This document shows, piece after piece, positions 52,063-61,680 of a stretch of 64,000 bases of DNA (the stretch's first letter is position 1; the number at the start of each line of letters is the position of its first letter). Made by a program: the position numbers and the translations under genes. The notes beneath the pieces are model-generated. The model saw nothing but the letters and a program-made list of their open reading frames with translations, had not been told where the DNA came from and ran no database searches. Source of the DNA: Shumkonia mesophila (GTDB lineage Bacteria > Pseudomonadota > Alphaproteobacteria > Rhodospirillales > Shumkoniaceae); the NCBI RefSeq assembly GCF_026163695.1, contig NZ_JAOTID010000003.1, positions 297,115 through 361,114 of the forward strand, written 5' to 3'.

Positions 52063-53298
52063 ATGCGCGTACTCACTGCGGGCGCTTTAGCGGGCGCCCT
52101 TATTCTTTCGGTCACCGCCCAGGCCGCCGACAAGCTGGTCATCGCCGGCCGCGACGGCGGCTTTGCCCAGGCGCTGGCCAAGGCCGTCGACCTTTACAAG
52201 GCGAAACATCCGGGCCTTCAGGTCGAGAGGCTGGAATTGCCCTATGGCGGCCTTTACGAGAAGGCCGTCATCTCGCTGCGCGAGAAGGCCGGCGCCTATG
52301 ACGTACTCATGATCGACGACACCTGGGCGGTCGAGTTCATGTCGAACGGCTGGTTGGCCGACCTCGACAAGCTGGGCGGCGGCATCGACGCCGACTTCAT
52401 CAAGCCGACGGTCGACGTGGCGCGCTTCCCGGTCGGCTCGGGGCCGCTCTATGCCATTCCGTTCGTCGGCAACGTCGAGCTGTTCGCCTATCGCAAGGAT
52501 CTGTTCGACAAGTATGGCTTGGCGCGGCCGGCCAAATGGACCGATGTCGTGACCGCCGCCAAGACCATCAGCGAAAGGGAGAAAGGCGTCTCCGGCGTGG
52601 TCTACCGCGGCACCAAGGGCAACCCGATCGTTACCGGCTTCCTGCCCATCCTGTGGGCGCACGGGGCGGACGTCGTCGACGCCAAGGGACAGGCGGTCCT
52701 GAACAGCCCGGAGGCCTTGAAGGCCCTGGAGCTTTTCCTGTCGCTGAAGGCTTACGCGCCGAAGGGCGTCGAAACCTACAACGCCTCGGAAGTGCGCGAC
52801 GCCCTGATGCAGGGGACGACCGCCATGTCGATCGAGCTGTGGCCGTCGTGGGCGCCCTCGCTCGACGACCCGGCGAAATCGAAGGTGCCCGGCAAGGTCG
52901 AGGTCGTCGCCGCCCCCGGTCAGGTGAAGGGGCCGGCGCCGATGCTGGGCTCGTGGCTGCTGGCGGTGCCGGCCGACGCACCCAACGCCAAGGGCGGCCG
53001 CGATTTCATCGACTTCGTCACCTCGAAGGAGATGCAGAAGATGATCGCCATCGATACCGGCAATCCGCCGACGCGGGCGAGCGTCTATAAGGACGCCGAC
53101 GTGGTCAAGACCTACCGCTGGTATCCGGCGCAGCTGGAGGCCCTGATGACCGCCGTGGCGCGGCCCCGCATCACCCAGTGGTCGAAGGTCGAAACCGTCC
53201 TCGGCGACTACCTGCAATTGGCCCTGGTCGGCCAGATGAAGCCGAAGGAGGCGCTGGAGGAAGCCAACGCCCAGATCGCCCGGGCTCTGAAGCGCTAG
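52063..53298 (+). CDS. ABC sugar-type extracellular solute-binding protein
   Basis: 411 residues with a signal peptide ending VTAQAAD. Mature protein is of the family-1 (maltose/glycerol-3-phosphate type) class: KLVIAGRDGGFAQALAKAVDLY, YDVLMIDDTWAVEFMSNGWLADL and KGGRDFIDFVTSKEMQKM. ATG at 52063 is chosen since GGAGGGAG is close and the signal peptide is normal; the frame is open further up. It binds a sugar, polyol or similar compound in the periplasm. A large hairpin follows the gene before the permeases. Confidence 0.92.
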   Translation: MRVLTAGALAGALILSVTAQAADKLVIAGRDGGFAQALAKAVDLYKAKHPGLQVERLELPYGGLYEKAVISLREKAGAYDVLMIDDTWAVEFMSNGWLADLDKLGGGIDADFIKPTVDVARFPVGSGPLYAIPFVGNVELFAYRKDLFDKYGLARPAKWTDVVTAAKTISEREKGVSGVVYRGTKGNPIVTGFLPILWAHGADVVDAKGQAVLNSPEALKALELFLSLKAYAPKGVETYNASEVRDALMQGTTAMSIELWPSWAPSLDDPAKSKVPGKVEVVAAPGQVKGPAPMLGSWLLAVPADAPNAKGGRDFIDFVTSKEMQKMIAIDTGNPPTRASVYKDADVVKTYRWYPAQLEALMTAVARPRITQWSKVETVLGDYLQLALVGQMKPKEALEEANAQIARALKR

Positions 53299-53319
53299 CC
53301 CGGCCTCAAACCAGTACGG

Positions 53320-53360
53320 CGGCGGGGGCGAAGGCCTTGGGTGCCTTCGCTTTCCCGCCG
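53320..53360 (+). terminator. Intercistronic hairpin after binding-protein gene
   Basis: Outer stem CGGCGGG/CCCGCCG and inner stem GCGAAGGC/GCCTTCGC with a 7-base loop, in the 92-base gap before the permease gene. It probably lowers permease expression relative to the binding protein. Confidence 0.65.
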
Positions 53361-53390
53361 ATCCCGACCCGAGCCAAGCGCCGCCACGGA

Positions 53391-54263
53391 ATGCGAAACG
53401 CCTCCAGATCCGTCCCGTTTTTGCTTTTGACGCCGGCCCTGCTGCTGTTTGCCGCGCTGACCCTCTATCCGCTGGCGCGCGGCATCCTGCTGTCCTTCTT
53501 CGTCACCGACTACGGGTTCGCCGGCGCCAGGTTCATCGGCCTGGAGAACTACGCCGACCTGTTGGGCGACCGCTTCTTCCGGCGGGCGTCGTGGAACACC
53601 ATCGCCTTCACCCTGCTGGCGACGGCCGGCGAGGTGGGGTTGGGGCTGATGCTGGCCCTCATGGTCAACCGGCGGTTCCCCGGGCGGTGGATCGTCATTC
53701 CCTCGCTGGTGGCGCCGTTCGTGCTGTCCACCATGGTCGTCACCGCCATCTGGCGGGCCTGGTTCCATTTCGATTTCGGTTTTCTCAACAACGTCTTGCG
53801 GGCGGTGGCGCTGCCGCCCGTCGAATGGCTGTTCGATCCCGACATCGCGTTGCTGTCGATCGTGCTGGTTGACGTCTGGCAGACGACGCCGCTGACCTTC
53901 CTCATCCTCCTGGCCGGGCTTCAGGCCATTCCGCTCGAGGTCTACGAGGCGGCGCGCCTGGACGGGGCGTCGCCGCGCCGGATGTTCCTCGACATGATCC
54001 TGCCGCTCCTCATGCCCCACATCTTTCTGGCGGCGCTGCTGCGCAGCATCGACAGCTTCAAGATCTTCGACAAGGTGTACGCGCTGACCGGCGGCGGGCC
54101 GGGCAACGCCACGGAAACGCTGTCGATGTATGTCTACCGCCTGGGCTTCCGGTTCTTCGACATCGGCTTGGCGTCGGCCGCGGCCGTCGTCATGATTCTT
54201 ATCGCCGGCGCCCTGGCCGCCGTCTACGCGGCGCGCATCATCAAGGGGGCCGACCATGTCTAG
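53391..54263 (+). CDS. ABC sugar-type permease 1 (MalF/UgpA-like)
   Basis: 290 residues with six membrane segments. The EAA loop IPLEVYEAARLDGASPRRMFLDMILPLLMPH near residue 185 docks with an ATPase. ATG at 53391; no strong ribosome site. It pairs with the permease that follows (8-base overlap). No ATPase gene is found in this cluster. Confidence 0.93.
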   Translation: MRNASRSVPFLLLTPALLLFAALTLYPLARGILLSFFVTDYGFAGARFIGLENYADLLGDRFFRRASWNTIAFTLLATAGEVGLGLMLALMVNRRFPGRWIVIPSLVAPFVLSTMVVTAIWRAWFHFDFGFLNNVLRAVALPPVEWLFDPDIALLSIVLVDVWQTTPLTFLILLAGLQAIPLEVYEAARLDGASPRRMFLDMILPLLMPHIFLAALLRSIDSFKIFDKVYALTGGGPGNATETLSMYVYRLGFRFFDIGLASAAAVVMILIAGALAAVYAARIIKGADHV

Positions 54264-55071
54264 CCGATGGGGGTGGACGGCGGTGGCTTTCGTCACCGCG
54301 GTGTTGTTCCTGCTGCCGGTCATTTGGATGGTGGGGACCTCGTTCCGGCCGCCCCTCGAATACGTGTCGACCTCGATCGCCCTCGTTCCCGGCGCGCCGA
54401 CCCTTGCCCACTACCGCACCCTGATCGACGACGGCATCCTGGGCAAGGTGCTCAACAGCCTGATCGTCGCCGTCGGCAGCACCGGTCTGGCCCTGGCGGC
54501 CGGCTTCCCGGCGGCCTATGCCCTGGCCCGCCTGCGCCTGCCGGCCCGTCTCGACATCGTCTTTCTGCTCTTCGTCCTCCTGATCAAGCTGTCTCCGCCC
54601 ATCGTGCTGGCCATCCCGCTCTACCAGGTGCTGCGCGCCTTCGGCCTGCTCGACACCCTGGCCGGCCTGATCTTCGTCTATCAGGTCTATTCCCTGCCGT
54701 TCGCCATATGGATGCTGCTGGGATTCGTGCGCGACGTTCCGCTGGCCTACGAGGAGGCGGCGATGGTCGACGGGGCCGGCCTGGCGCGCCGACTGGTCAC
54801 CGTGGTGCTGCCGATCATGCTGCCGGGCCTGATCTCCACAGCCGTCTTCCTGATGATCCTCAGCTGGAACGAGTTCCTGTACGCGCTGCTGTTCATCCAG
54901 ACGCCCTCGAAGTTCACGCTGCCGACCTACATCGCCACCCTGATCACCGAGGACGAGACGTTCTGGGGCAAGCTGGCGGCTATCGGCTTCCTGGCTTCGC
55001 TGCCGATCCTGGCGGTGGTGGGGGTGGTGCAGCGGGGGCTGACCCGCGGATTCGCCGGCGGCTTGAAATAG
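54256..55071 (+). CDS. ABC sugar-type permease 2 (MalG/UgpE-like)
   Basis: 271 residues with six membrane segments and the EAA loop VPLAYEEAAMVDGAGLARRLVTVVLPIMLPGL. Its start lies inside permease 1. It completes the membrane channel. The next gene downstream (55090-55728) is on the opposite strand, so the transport operon ends here without an ATP-binding subunit. Confidence 0.93.
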   Translation: MSSRWGWTAVAFVTAVLFLLPVIWMVGTSFRPPLEYVSTSIALVPGAPTLAHYRTLIDDGILGKVLNSLIVAVGSTGLALAAGFPAAYALARLRLPARLDIVFLLFVLLIKLSPPIVLAIPLYQVLRAFGLLDTLAGLIFVYQVYSLPFAIWMLLGFVRDVPLAYEEAAMVDGAGLARRLVTVVLPIMLPGLISTAVFLMILSWNEFLYALLFIQTPSKFTLPTYIATLITEDETFWGKLAAIGFLASLPILAVVGVVQRGLTRGFAGGLK

Positions 55072-55089
55072 GGCAGTTCGTAAAAGCGG

Positions 55090-55728
55090 CTATCCCCGCC
55101 GCCGTGGCGTCGGTTGCCCGATCAGGTTGACGGCGAAGGCGGCCCGCATCAGTTCGGCGATGGAACCGGCCGCCATCTTTTCCATCAGGTTGGCGCGGTG
55201 CACCTCGACGGTCCGCCGGCTGATGCTCAGGTCTCCCGCCATCTCCTGATTGCTCTTACCCTGCAGGATCAGGTCGAGAACCTGTCGCTCGCGCTCGGAA
55301 AGAGAGTGCAGGCGGCGGCCGATCTCGTCGCGCTGCCGTCGGGCCTCGATCAGGGCCTGGCTCTCGTGGATGGCCTTCTGGACGATGTCGAGCAGAGCCT
55401 GGTTGTTGAACGGCTTTTCGATGAAGTCGTAAGCGCCGTCCTTGATGGCACGGGCCGCCATCGGCGCGTCGCCGTGGCTGGTCAGAATGATGGCCGGCAG
55501 CGGGCAGTCCCGCGCCTTCAGTTCCTGTTGGATTTCCAGCCCGCCCTTGCCCGGCATGCGGACGTCGAGCACGATGCAACCCGGCGCGTCAGTGGTTTCG
55601 AAGCCGTCGAGGAATTCCTGGCCCGCCCCGAACGTACGGACGTTCAGTCCGACGGTGCCGAGCAGCCATTCGATGGCTCCCCGCACGGCTTCGTCATCAT
55701 CCACGACGTAAACGATCGGCTCGGCCAT
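55090..55728 (-). CDS. FixJ/NarL-type response regulator (orphan)
   Basis: 212 residues. Receiver (about 4-120): VVDDDEAVR, phosphorylation site VLDVRMPGKGG, LTSHGD and FIEKPF. LuxR-type helix-turn-helix at about 145-200: LSERERQVLDLILQGKSNQEMAGDLSISRRTVEVHRANLMEKM. This is the FixJ/TtrR/DctR group. ATG at 55728 follows CGGAGGGAAG. No histidine kinase gene is adjacent. It is convergent with the sugar importer and divergent from mtnA; targets are unknown. Confidence 0.92.
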   Translation of the reverse strand: MAEPIVYVVDDDEAVRGAIEWLLGTVGLNVRTFGAGQEFLDGFETTDAPGCIVLDVRMPGKGGLEIQQELKARDCPLPAIILTSHGDAPMAARAIKDGAYDFIEKPFNNQALLDIVQKAIHESQALIEARRQRDEIGRRLHSLSERERQVLDLILQGKSNQEMAGDLSISRRTVEVHRANLMEKMAAGSIAELMRAAFAVNLIGQPTPRRRG

Positions 55729-55963
55729 GATGCGTTCTTCCCTCCGACCGGGTGGCTGCTTCGCAGCCCGGTTGACCTTGCGCTCCCCAGGCAAGATCAT
55801 GGCCGATCGGTCGCGGAATGTTGAGTCCATTTCCCGATTAAGTGGTGTCGCGTCCTAAAAAAAACATTGGACGGACGAGGCGCCAAGGCCAATGTCGTTG
55901 TCCGGAAACGACGCCGGCCGCCGAGCGGTGCGGCGGCGTGGAAACCATCTCGGGAAGGCATCC

Positions 55964-57058
55964 ATGAAAGTCGATGGCGTCGCATACCGTACGATCTGGG
56001 TTGGCGAGGACGGTTGGTCGGTTCACATCATCGACCAGACCCGACTGCCGCATGCCTTCGCCACTCTTCGCTTGACCACCCTCGCCGAGGCGGCCCACGC
56101 TATCCGCAGCATGCAGGTGCGCGGCGCACCGCTGGTCGGCGCCACGGCCGCCTATGGGCTATGCTTGGCCCTGCGGGAAGACGTTTCGGATGCGGCCATC
56201 GATGCGGCCTGCGCGCTTCTGCTGGCGACGCGGCCGACAGCGGTCAACCTGCGCTGGGCACTGGACGAGATGCGGGCCAGCCTGCGCAACCGGCCGCATG
56301 CGGAGCGCCTGCGCGCCGCCTACGGCCGTGCTGCCGCACTCTGCGATGACGACGCGGCGACCTGCGAAGCCATTGGCGAGCACGGGCTGAAACTCATCCG
56401 CGAGGCCTGGGAAAAAAAGGGGCGGCCGGAGCGCGTCAACGTGCTTACCCATTGCAACGCCGGTTGGCTGGCGACGGTCGACTGGGGCACCGCGCTGGCG
56501 CCCATCTACAAGGCTTTCGATGCCGGGGTGCCGGTCCACGTCTGGGTGGACGAGACGCGGCCACGCAACCAGGGCGCCAGCCTGTCGGCGTGGGAACTGG
56601 GCCGGCACGGCGTGCCGCATACGGTGATCGCCGACAACGTCGGCGGCCACCTGATGCAGCATGGCCTGGTCGATCTCTGCATCGTCGGCACCGACCGCAC
56701 TGCGGCCAGCGGCGACGTCTGCAACAAGATCGGCACCTATCTGAAGGCGCTGGCGGCCCATGACAACGGCGTGCCGTTCTACGTGGCGCTGCCGCATTCC
56801 ACCATCGACTGGTCGCTGGAAGATGGCGTTCGCGACATTCCCATCGAGGAACGCGACGCCGCCGAGGTGACGCAGATCACCGGTCGGGCACCGGACGGCG
56901 TCGTCGTCACGGTTCGCATCACGCCCCCCGGCAGCGCGGCCGCCAACTATGCTTTCGACGTGACGCCGGCGCGCCTGGTCAGCGGCCTGGTGACCGAACG
57001 CGGTGTTTGCCCCGCCTCCCGCCAGGGATTGCTGGGGCTCTATCCCGAACGGGCGTGA
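55964..57058 (+). CDS. mtnA: S-methyl-5-thioribose-1-phosphate isomerase
   Basis: 364 residues of the eIF2B-like isomerase family. MtnA motifs: RGAPLVGATAAYG near residue 50, active-site Cys in VLTHCNAGWLAT near 160, and catalytic Asp in VGTDRTAASGDVCNKIGTY near 245. It converts methylthioribose-1-phosphate to methylthioribulose-1-phosphate in methionine salvage. CGGGAAGG precedes the ATG. A purine nucleoside phosphorylase gene 1.9 kb away may provide the substrate. The 235-base gap upstream (55729-55963) holds no gene; I see no clear SAM riboswitch. Confidence 0.94.
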   Translation: MKVDGVAYRTIWVGEDGWSVHIIDQTRLPHAFATLRLTTLAEAAHAIRSMQVRGAPLVGATAAYGLCLALREDVSDAAIDAACALLLATRPTAVNLRWALDEMRASLRNRPHAERLRAAYGRAAALCDDDAATCEAIGEHGLKLIREAWEKKGRPERVNVLTHCNAGWLATVDWGTALAPIYKAFDAGVPVHVWVDETRPRNQGASLSAWELGRHGVPHTVIADNVGGHLMQHGLVDLCIVGTDRTAASGDVCNKIGTYLKALAAHDNGVPFYVALPHSTIDWSLEDGVRDIPIEERDAAEVTQITGRAPDGVVVTVRITPPGSAAANYAFDVTPARLVSGLVTERGVCPASRQGLLGLYPERA

Positions 57059-57141
57059 CGCTTGGTGCAGATGGAAAATGGCGGGCCACACCGTTTCGGT
57101 CGAGAGGGTCCGACGGGGGCGGCTGGCGGGACAATCGCAAA

Positions 57142-58041
57142 ATGAATCGTGGCGAAGCGGGGGAAACCCCACAGAGTGTCGGCTGGGGGATCTTCTGGAT
57201 GTGTTCCTCCATGCTGCTGTTCGTCTGCATGGACGGCGCCACCAAATACCTCATCCGAACCTACCCCATCGCCGAGGTCATCTGGGTCCGTTTCATCTTT
57301 CACCTGTTGTTCATGATGCCCTTGATGGCGAGGCGGCTGCCGGTCCTGGCCAAGAGCCGCAGCCCCGGCCTGCAAGTGCTGCGCGGCGTCATGGTGATCG
57401 TGACCAATGTCGCCATCATCGTCGCCCTGCAATTCCTGCCGTTGGCCGAGGTCTCGGTGCTGGGATCGGTCAGCCCGCTGATCGTCACCGCGCTGTCGGT
57501 GCCGCTTTTGGGCGAAAGGGTGGGGGCGCGCCGCTGGATCGGGGTGGCGATCGGCCTCGTCGGCGTCGTCCTGGTGGTGCGTCCGGGCGGCGATCTTATC
57601 CACTGGGCGGCGGTCTTTCCGCTGCTCGGCTCCATTTCCTACGCCATCAACCAGATATCGACCCGCCGCCTGGGAGGGGTCGACCATCCGCTGACCACCG
57701 TTTTCTATACCGCGCTGGTCGGAGTGGCGAGCACCAGCGTCATCGTGCCCTTCCTGTGGGTGACACCGGACGCCATGGGATGGGCGCTGATGGGCGGCAT
57801 CGGGCTGCTAAGCCTGGGTGGGCACATCTTTTCGGCGCGCGCCTTCCAGGCGGCGCCGGCCGCCGCCGTCACGCCATTCAACTATTCGTCGCTGGTGTGG
57901 GCGACGGCGGTAGGGTATGTGGTCTTCGGCGACCTGCCGGACGGCTGGACGGTGGCCGGCGCCGCCGTCATCGTGGCGAGCGGCCTCTACGTGCTGGATC
58001 GCCAGCGGAAGAAGCGCAAGCCGGAGGGAACGCCGGAATGA
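57142..58041 (+). CDS. EamA/DMT-family transporter (tandem copy 1)
   Basis: 299 residues with ten hydrophobic segments in two EamA halves; typical SPLIVTALSVPLLGERVGARRW closes the first half and FGDLPDGWTVAGAAVIVASGLYV the second. It is an inner-membrane exporter or importer of small metabolites. Closely similar to the next gene. The ATG at 57142 is chosen because the family N-terminus starts there. Confidence 0.88.
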   Translation: MNRGEAGETPQSVGWGIFWMCSSMLLFVCMDGATKYLIRTYPIAEVIWVRFIFHLLFMMPLMARRLPVLAKSRSPGLQVLRGVMVIVTNVAIIVALQFLPLAEVSVLGSVSPLIVTALSVPLLGERVGARRWIGVAIGLVGVVLVVRPGGDLIHWAAVFPLLGSISYAINQISTRRLGGVDHPLTTVFYTALVGVASTSVIVPFLWVTPDAMGWALMGGIGLLSLGGHIFSARAFQAAPAAAVTPFNYSSLVWATAVGYVVFGDLPDGWTVAGAAVIVASGLYVLDRQRKKRKPEGTPE

Positions 58042-58060
58042 CGACAAACGGACCCCGATC

Positions 58061-58948
58061 GTGAGCGAGGCGGCGGGGCGGTTGCCGCCCCAAAGGGTCG
58101 GCTGGGGCGTCTTCTGGATGTGCGTGGCCATGCTGCTGCTGGTGGCCATGGACGCCATCGCCAAGCATCTGGCCCAACTCTTTCCGGTCCCCGAGGTGAT
58201 CTGGGCCCGCTTCACCTTTCATCTGCTGTTCATGGCCCCGCTGCTGGCAAGACGGCTGCCGCTCATTGCCAGGACCCGCAACCCGCGCATGCAGATTTTG
58301 CGCGGCGTCATGATCCTGCTGGCTTCCGGCGCCATGGTCAGTGGCCTTCGCTATATCCCGCTCGCCGAGACCAACGTGCTGTTCGCGGCCAGCCCGCTGA
58401 TCGTGACCGCCTTGTCGGTGCCGCTGCTCAAGGAGCGGGTCGGGCCGCGCCAGTGGGCGGGCGTGATCGTGGGGTTCCTGGGCGTGCTGCTGATCGTGCG
58501 CCCCGGCATCGCGGCAATTCACCCGGCCGCCGCCGTCGTCCTGCTGGGGGCGGGATTCTACGCCGTCAGCCAGATCGCCGCGCGCAATTTGGCGCACGTC
58601 GACGATCCGCGCACCACGGTGTTCTATACGGCACTGGTCTGCGCGGTGGCGATGACCGCCATTGTGCCCTTCGTCTGGGTGACGCCGCGGCCGGTCGATT
58701 GGGCGGTCATGGCGGTGGCCGGGTTTCTCAGCATGACCGGCCACCTGGCGGCGACCAAGGCGTTCCAGATGGCGCCGGCGGCCACCGTTTCGCCGTTCAA
58801 TTATTCGGGGATGGTGTGGGCGACGCTGTTCGGCTTCCTGGGCTTCGGTGACCTGCCCGACGAGTGGACGGTCGCCGGCGCCCTCGTCATCGTCGCCAGC
58901 AGCCTGTACATCCTGCGCCGCCAGCGGGCCCGGCGCAAAAAGGAATGA
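58061..58948 (+). CDS. EamA/DMT-family transporter (tandem copy 2)
   Basis: 295 residues with ten hydrophobic segments. It matches copy 1 at VGWGVFWMC, EVIWARFTFHLLFMAPLLARRLP, SPLIVTALSVPLL and FGDLPDEWTVAGALVIVAS. Start is GTG at 58061, 19 bases after copy 1. The two halves may work as a heterodimer, as some paired small transporters do, or be a recent duplication that has diverged. Confidence 0.86.
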   Translation: MSEAAGRLPPQRVGWGVFWMCVAMLLLVAMDAIAKHLAQLFPVPEVIWARFTFHLLFMAPLLARRLPLIARTRNPRMQILRGVMILLASGAMVSGLRYIPLAETNVLFAASPLIVTALSVPLLKERVGPRQWAGVIVGFLGVLLIVRPGIAAIHPAAAVVLLGAGFYAVSQIAARNLAHVDDPRTTVFYTALVCAVAMTAIVPFVWVTPRPVDWAVMAVAGFLSMTGHLAATKAFQMAPAATVSPFNYSGMVWATLFGFLGFGDLPDEWTVAGALVIVASSLYILRRQRARRKKE

Positions 58949-58955
58949 CGACGCG

Positions 58956-59783
58956 TCAGGCGGCCGGATCGTCCTTCAGAAAGGCAATCAGCAGGCGGGT
59001 CAGGTCGCCGGCCGCACCGGCCGCCTCGGCCACGCTGGTTTCGTGGGTGAGCGCGCTCTCGGCCATGCCCGCCGCCGGATTGGCGATGACCGACAGGGCG
59101 GCGACGCGAAGGCCCAGCCAGCGGGCCAGCAGAACTTCGGGCACCGTCGACATGCCGACGGCATCGGCGCCCAGCACGCGCGCGGCGCGGATTTCCGCCG
59201 GCGTCTCGAAACTCGGCCCCGAGAACCAGATGTAAACGCCCTCGTGCAGAGAAATGGCCAGCCGGCCGGCCGCCGCCCGCAGGCGGGCGCGAAGCCCGGC
59301 GTCGTAGGCCGCGGTCATGTCGACGAAGCGGTCGTCGCCGGCCTCGCCGATCAGCGGGTTGGCCCCGGTGAAATTGATGTGGTCGGTGATCATCATCAGG
59401 CTGCCGGGACCGGCCTCGGGCCGCAGCGAGCCGGCCGAGTTGGTGAGGATCAACGCCGGACAGCCAACGGCGGCTAGTGCGCGCAACGGGACCTTCATGG
59501 CGGCGACGTCGCCGGCTTCGTAATAGTGCGCGCGTCCCTGCATGACGGCGACGTCGGTGCCGCCCAGCCGGCCGAGGACCAGGCGTCCGGCGTGGCCGCG
59601 AACCAGGGGGCGCGGAAAGCCCGGCAGGTCCCCGAACGGAATCGCTACGGCGTCGCTCAAGGCGTCGGCGATGGCGCCAAGGCCGCTGCCCAGCACGATG
59701 GCGAACGACGGCACGCCGAGACCCCCGGCGCGTTCGCGAATGATTCGGGCGCTGTGTTCGGCGTCGGGGTTGTTGGAAAACAT
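58956..59783 (-). CDS. Purine nucleoside phosphorylase (trimeric family)
   Basis: 275 residues. PNP motifs: IVLGSGLG near residue 30, RGHAGRLVLG, MQGRAHYYEAGD near 82, TNSAGSL near 115 and GMSTVPEVLLARWLGL with SVIANPAAGM. It splits purine nucleosides with phosphate; methylthioadenosine is possible in view of mtnA. AAGGAA precedes the ATG at 59783. It is convergent with the EamA pair. Confidence 0.9.
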   Translation of the reverse strand: MFSNNPDAEHSARIIRERAGGLGVPSFAIVLGSGLGAIADALSDAVAIPFGDLPGFPRPLVRGHAGRLVLGRLGGTDVAVMQGRAHYYEAGDVAAMKVPLRALAAVGCPALILTNSAGSLRPEAGPGSLMMITDHINFTGANPLIGEAGDDRFVDMTAAYDAGLRARLRAAAGRLAISLHEGVYIWFSGPSFETPAEIRAARVLGADAVGMSTVPEVLLARWLGLRVAALSVIANPAAGMAESALTHETSVAEAAGAAGDLTRLLIAFLKDDPAA

Positions 59784-59920
59784 GCGCCGGACGGTTCCTT
59801 CTCAAGCCCCGAAATTTATGAATGATCCTGCCATGGCCGGATAGCCGGCACAACGTCGGCGTGGTAGGTTCAAGGCCGTACCGGGACCTCGTCAGGCCCC
59901 GTCCCGGGGGAGGGAATGGA

Positions 59921-61450
59921 ATGTCTGCGATGACCTTTGTCCGGCGATGGCTGCCGGACGCCGCCGTCATCGCCGCCGTTGCGGCGGTGCTGCTGGCGGT
60001 TCCGGCGATGGCCGAACCGACCCGGATCACCTTTCTTCATACCAACGATGTCTATGAAATGTCGCCGAAGCAGGGCATCGGCGGGCTGGCCGAATTGATG
60101 ACGCTGGTGCGCGCCGAGCGGACGCGGAACGCCAACAGCATCACGACTTTCGGCGGCGACCTGATTTCGCCCTCGATGTCGTCGAGCGTCACCAAGGGCG
60201 CTCATATGATCGAATTGATGAACGCCATCGGCGTCGATGTTGCCGTGCTGGGAAACCACGAGTTCGATTTCGGCCCCGAGGTTGCCGCCCAGCGAATCGG
60301 CGAATCCAAATTTCCCTGGCTTGGCACCAACGTCCTGGCGCAAGACAGCACCCCGGCGGTCGGCGCCAAGGACATCCTGATGCTGAAGAAGGGCAGTTTC
60401 ACCATCGGCTTCTTCGGCGCCCTGGTGCCCGATACCGAGGTTCTTTCCTCGCCCGGAAAGAACATAATCTTCGCCGACGTCGTCGAGAGCGCGGAGGCGG
60501 CGGTCAAGCGGCTGAAGGAATCGGGGGCCGATCTGATCGTCGCCGTGACCCATCTCGACATCGACCAGGACCGCGACCTGGCGGCGTCGGTCGGCGGCAT
60601 CAACATGATCCTGGGCGGGCACGATCACGATCCGATCACCTTCTATGAGAAAGGCGTGCTCATCCACAAGTCCGGCTACAATGCCCACTTCCTGGCGGCC
60701 ATCGACCTGTCGCTGGACTGGCAGGAAAAAGGCGGCAAGAGGTCCCTGCGCGTGCGGCCGGCGTGGCGCATGATATCGACCGCAGGGGTGGCGCCGGACC
60801 CGGAGATCAAAAAGCTCATCGACAGGCACAACGCCAGCCTGACGGCCGAACTGGCCAGCATTATCGGCAAGACGACGGTGATGCTGGATACCCGCCAGGA
60901 CATCCTGCGGAGCCAGGAAACCGGATTCGGCAACCTCGTTGCTGATGCCATGAAGGAAGCGGCGGGCGCCGATGTCGCCCTGGTCAACAGCGGGGCGATT
61001 CGGGGCGACAGGACATACGAGTCCGGGACTTCGCTGACCCGTAAGGACATCCTGAACGAGTTGCCGTTCGACAACGTCACCGTCGTGGTCGAACTGGCAG
61101 GAATCGACCTTCTGGCGGCGCTGGAAAACGGCGTCTCGAAGGTCGAGGAGAAGGCGGCGCGCTTTCCGCAGGTCGCCGGCATGTCGTTCGTCTACGACGC
61201 CAAGGCGCCGGTGGGAAGGCGGATCGTCTCGGCGATGGTCGGCGGCGAGGCCTTGCATGAGGACAGGATCTATCGCGTGGCGACCAACGAGTTCCTGGCG
61301 GCGGGCGGGGACGGATACGACGCGTTGGCAAATGGCGATCTCGTTGTCGACGCCTCCGCGGGAACCTATGTGGCGACGGCGGTAATCGGCCATATCCTCG
61401 CGAAGAAAAGCCTGGCGCCGCGGGTGGAGGGACGCATCCGCCGGCGGTAG
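59921..61450 (+). CDS. Periplasmic 5'-nucleotidase / metallophosphatase
   Basis: 509 residues with a signal peptide ending VPAMAEP. Metal-binding motifs of the UshA family: FLHTNDVYEM (HTND in place of the usual D-x-H order seen later), GGDLISPS, GNHEFDFG and GGHDHDP. The C-terminal nucleotide-binding domain includes TGFGNLVADAM, NSGAIRGD, ELPFDNVTVV and FLAAGGDGYDAL. It removes phosphate from nucleotides outside the inner membrane; with the phosphorylase it would feed nucleoside salvage. GGGGGAGGG precedes the ATG. Confidence 0.92.
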   Translation: MSAMTFVRRWLPDAAVIAAVAAVLLAVPAMAEPTRITFLHTNDVYEMSPKQGIGGLAELMTLVRAERTRNANSITTFGGDLISPSMSSSVTKGAHMIELMNAIGVDVAVLGNHEFDFGPEVAAQRIGESKFPWLGTNVLAQDSTPAVGAKDILMLKKGSFTIGFFGALVPDTEVLSSPGKNIIFADVVESAEAAVKRLKESGADLIVAVTHLDIDQDRDLAASVGGINMILGGHDHDPITFYEKGVLIHKSGYNAHFLAAIDLSLDWQEKGGKRSLRVRPAWRMISTAGVAPDPEIKKLIDRHNASLTAELASIIGKTTVMLDTRQDILRSQETGFGNLVADAMKEAAGADVALVNSGAIRGDRTYESGTSLTRKDILNELPFDNVTVVVELAGIDLLAALENGVSKVEEKAARFPQVAGMSFVYDAKAPVGRRIVSAMVGGEALHEDRIYRVATNEFLAAGGDGYDALANGDLVVDASAGTYVATAVIGHILAKKSLAPRVEGRIRRR

Positions 61451-61680
61451 CCGCTTCGGGGGGGCACCCGTGGATGGGCAATTGAGGGTCGTTGGGAAAA
61501 ATGGGAAAGTGCGGGCGCGCAGGTGGCGAAGCGAACCCGTCGCATGCCCTCGGTGAGGGAAAGCTGGACGTGAAAATTCTGTAAGAGTTGCGCTTTTTCT
61601 CGAATTGGGTGGGAGTTCCGGTATAAGTTCCAAACGAACGAGGGAGCGTTTCGAGCCGAATAAATCGGCGGGGGGCAGGC

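Noticed and set aside
55729..55963. SAM riboswitch before mtnA
   Set aside because: I looked for SAM-I, SAM-II and SAH-type conserved cores and found none that fit.
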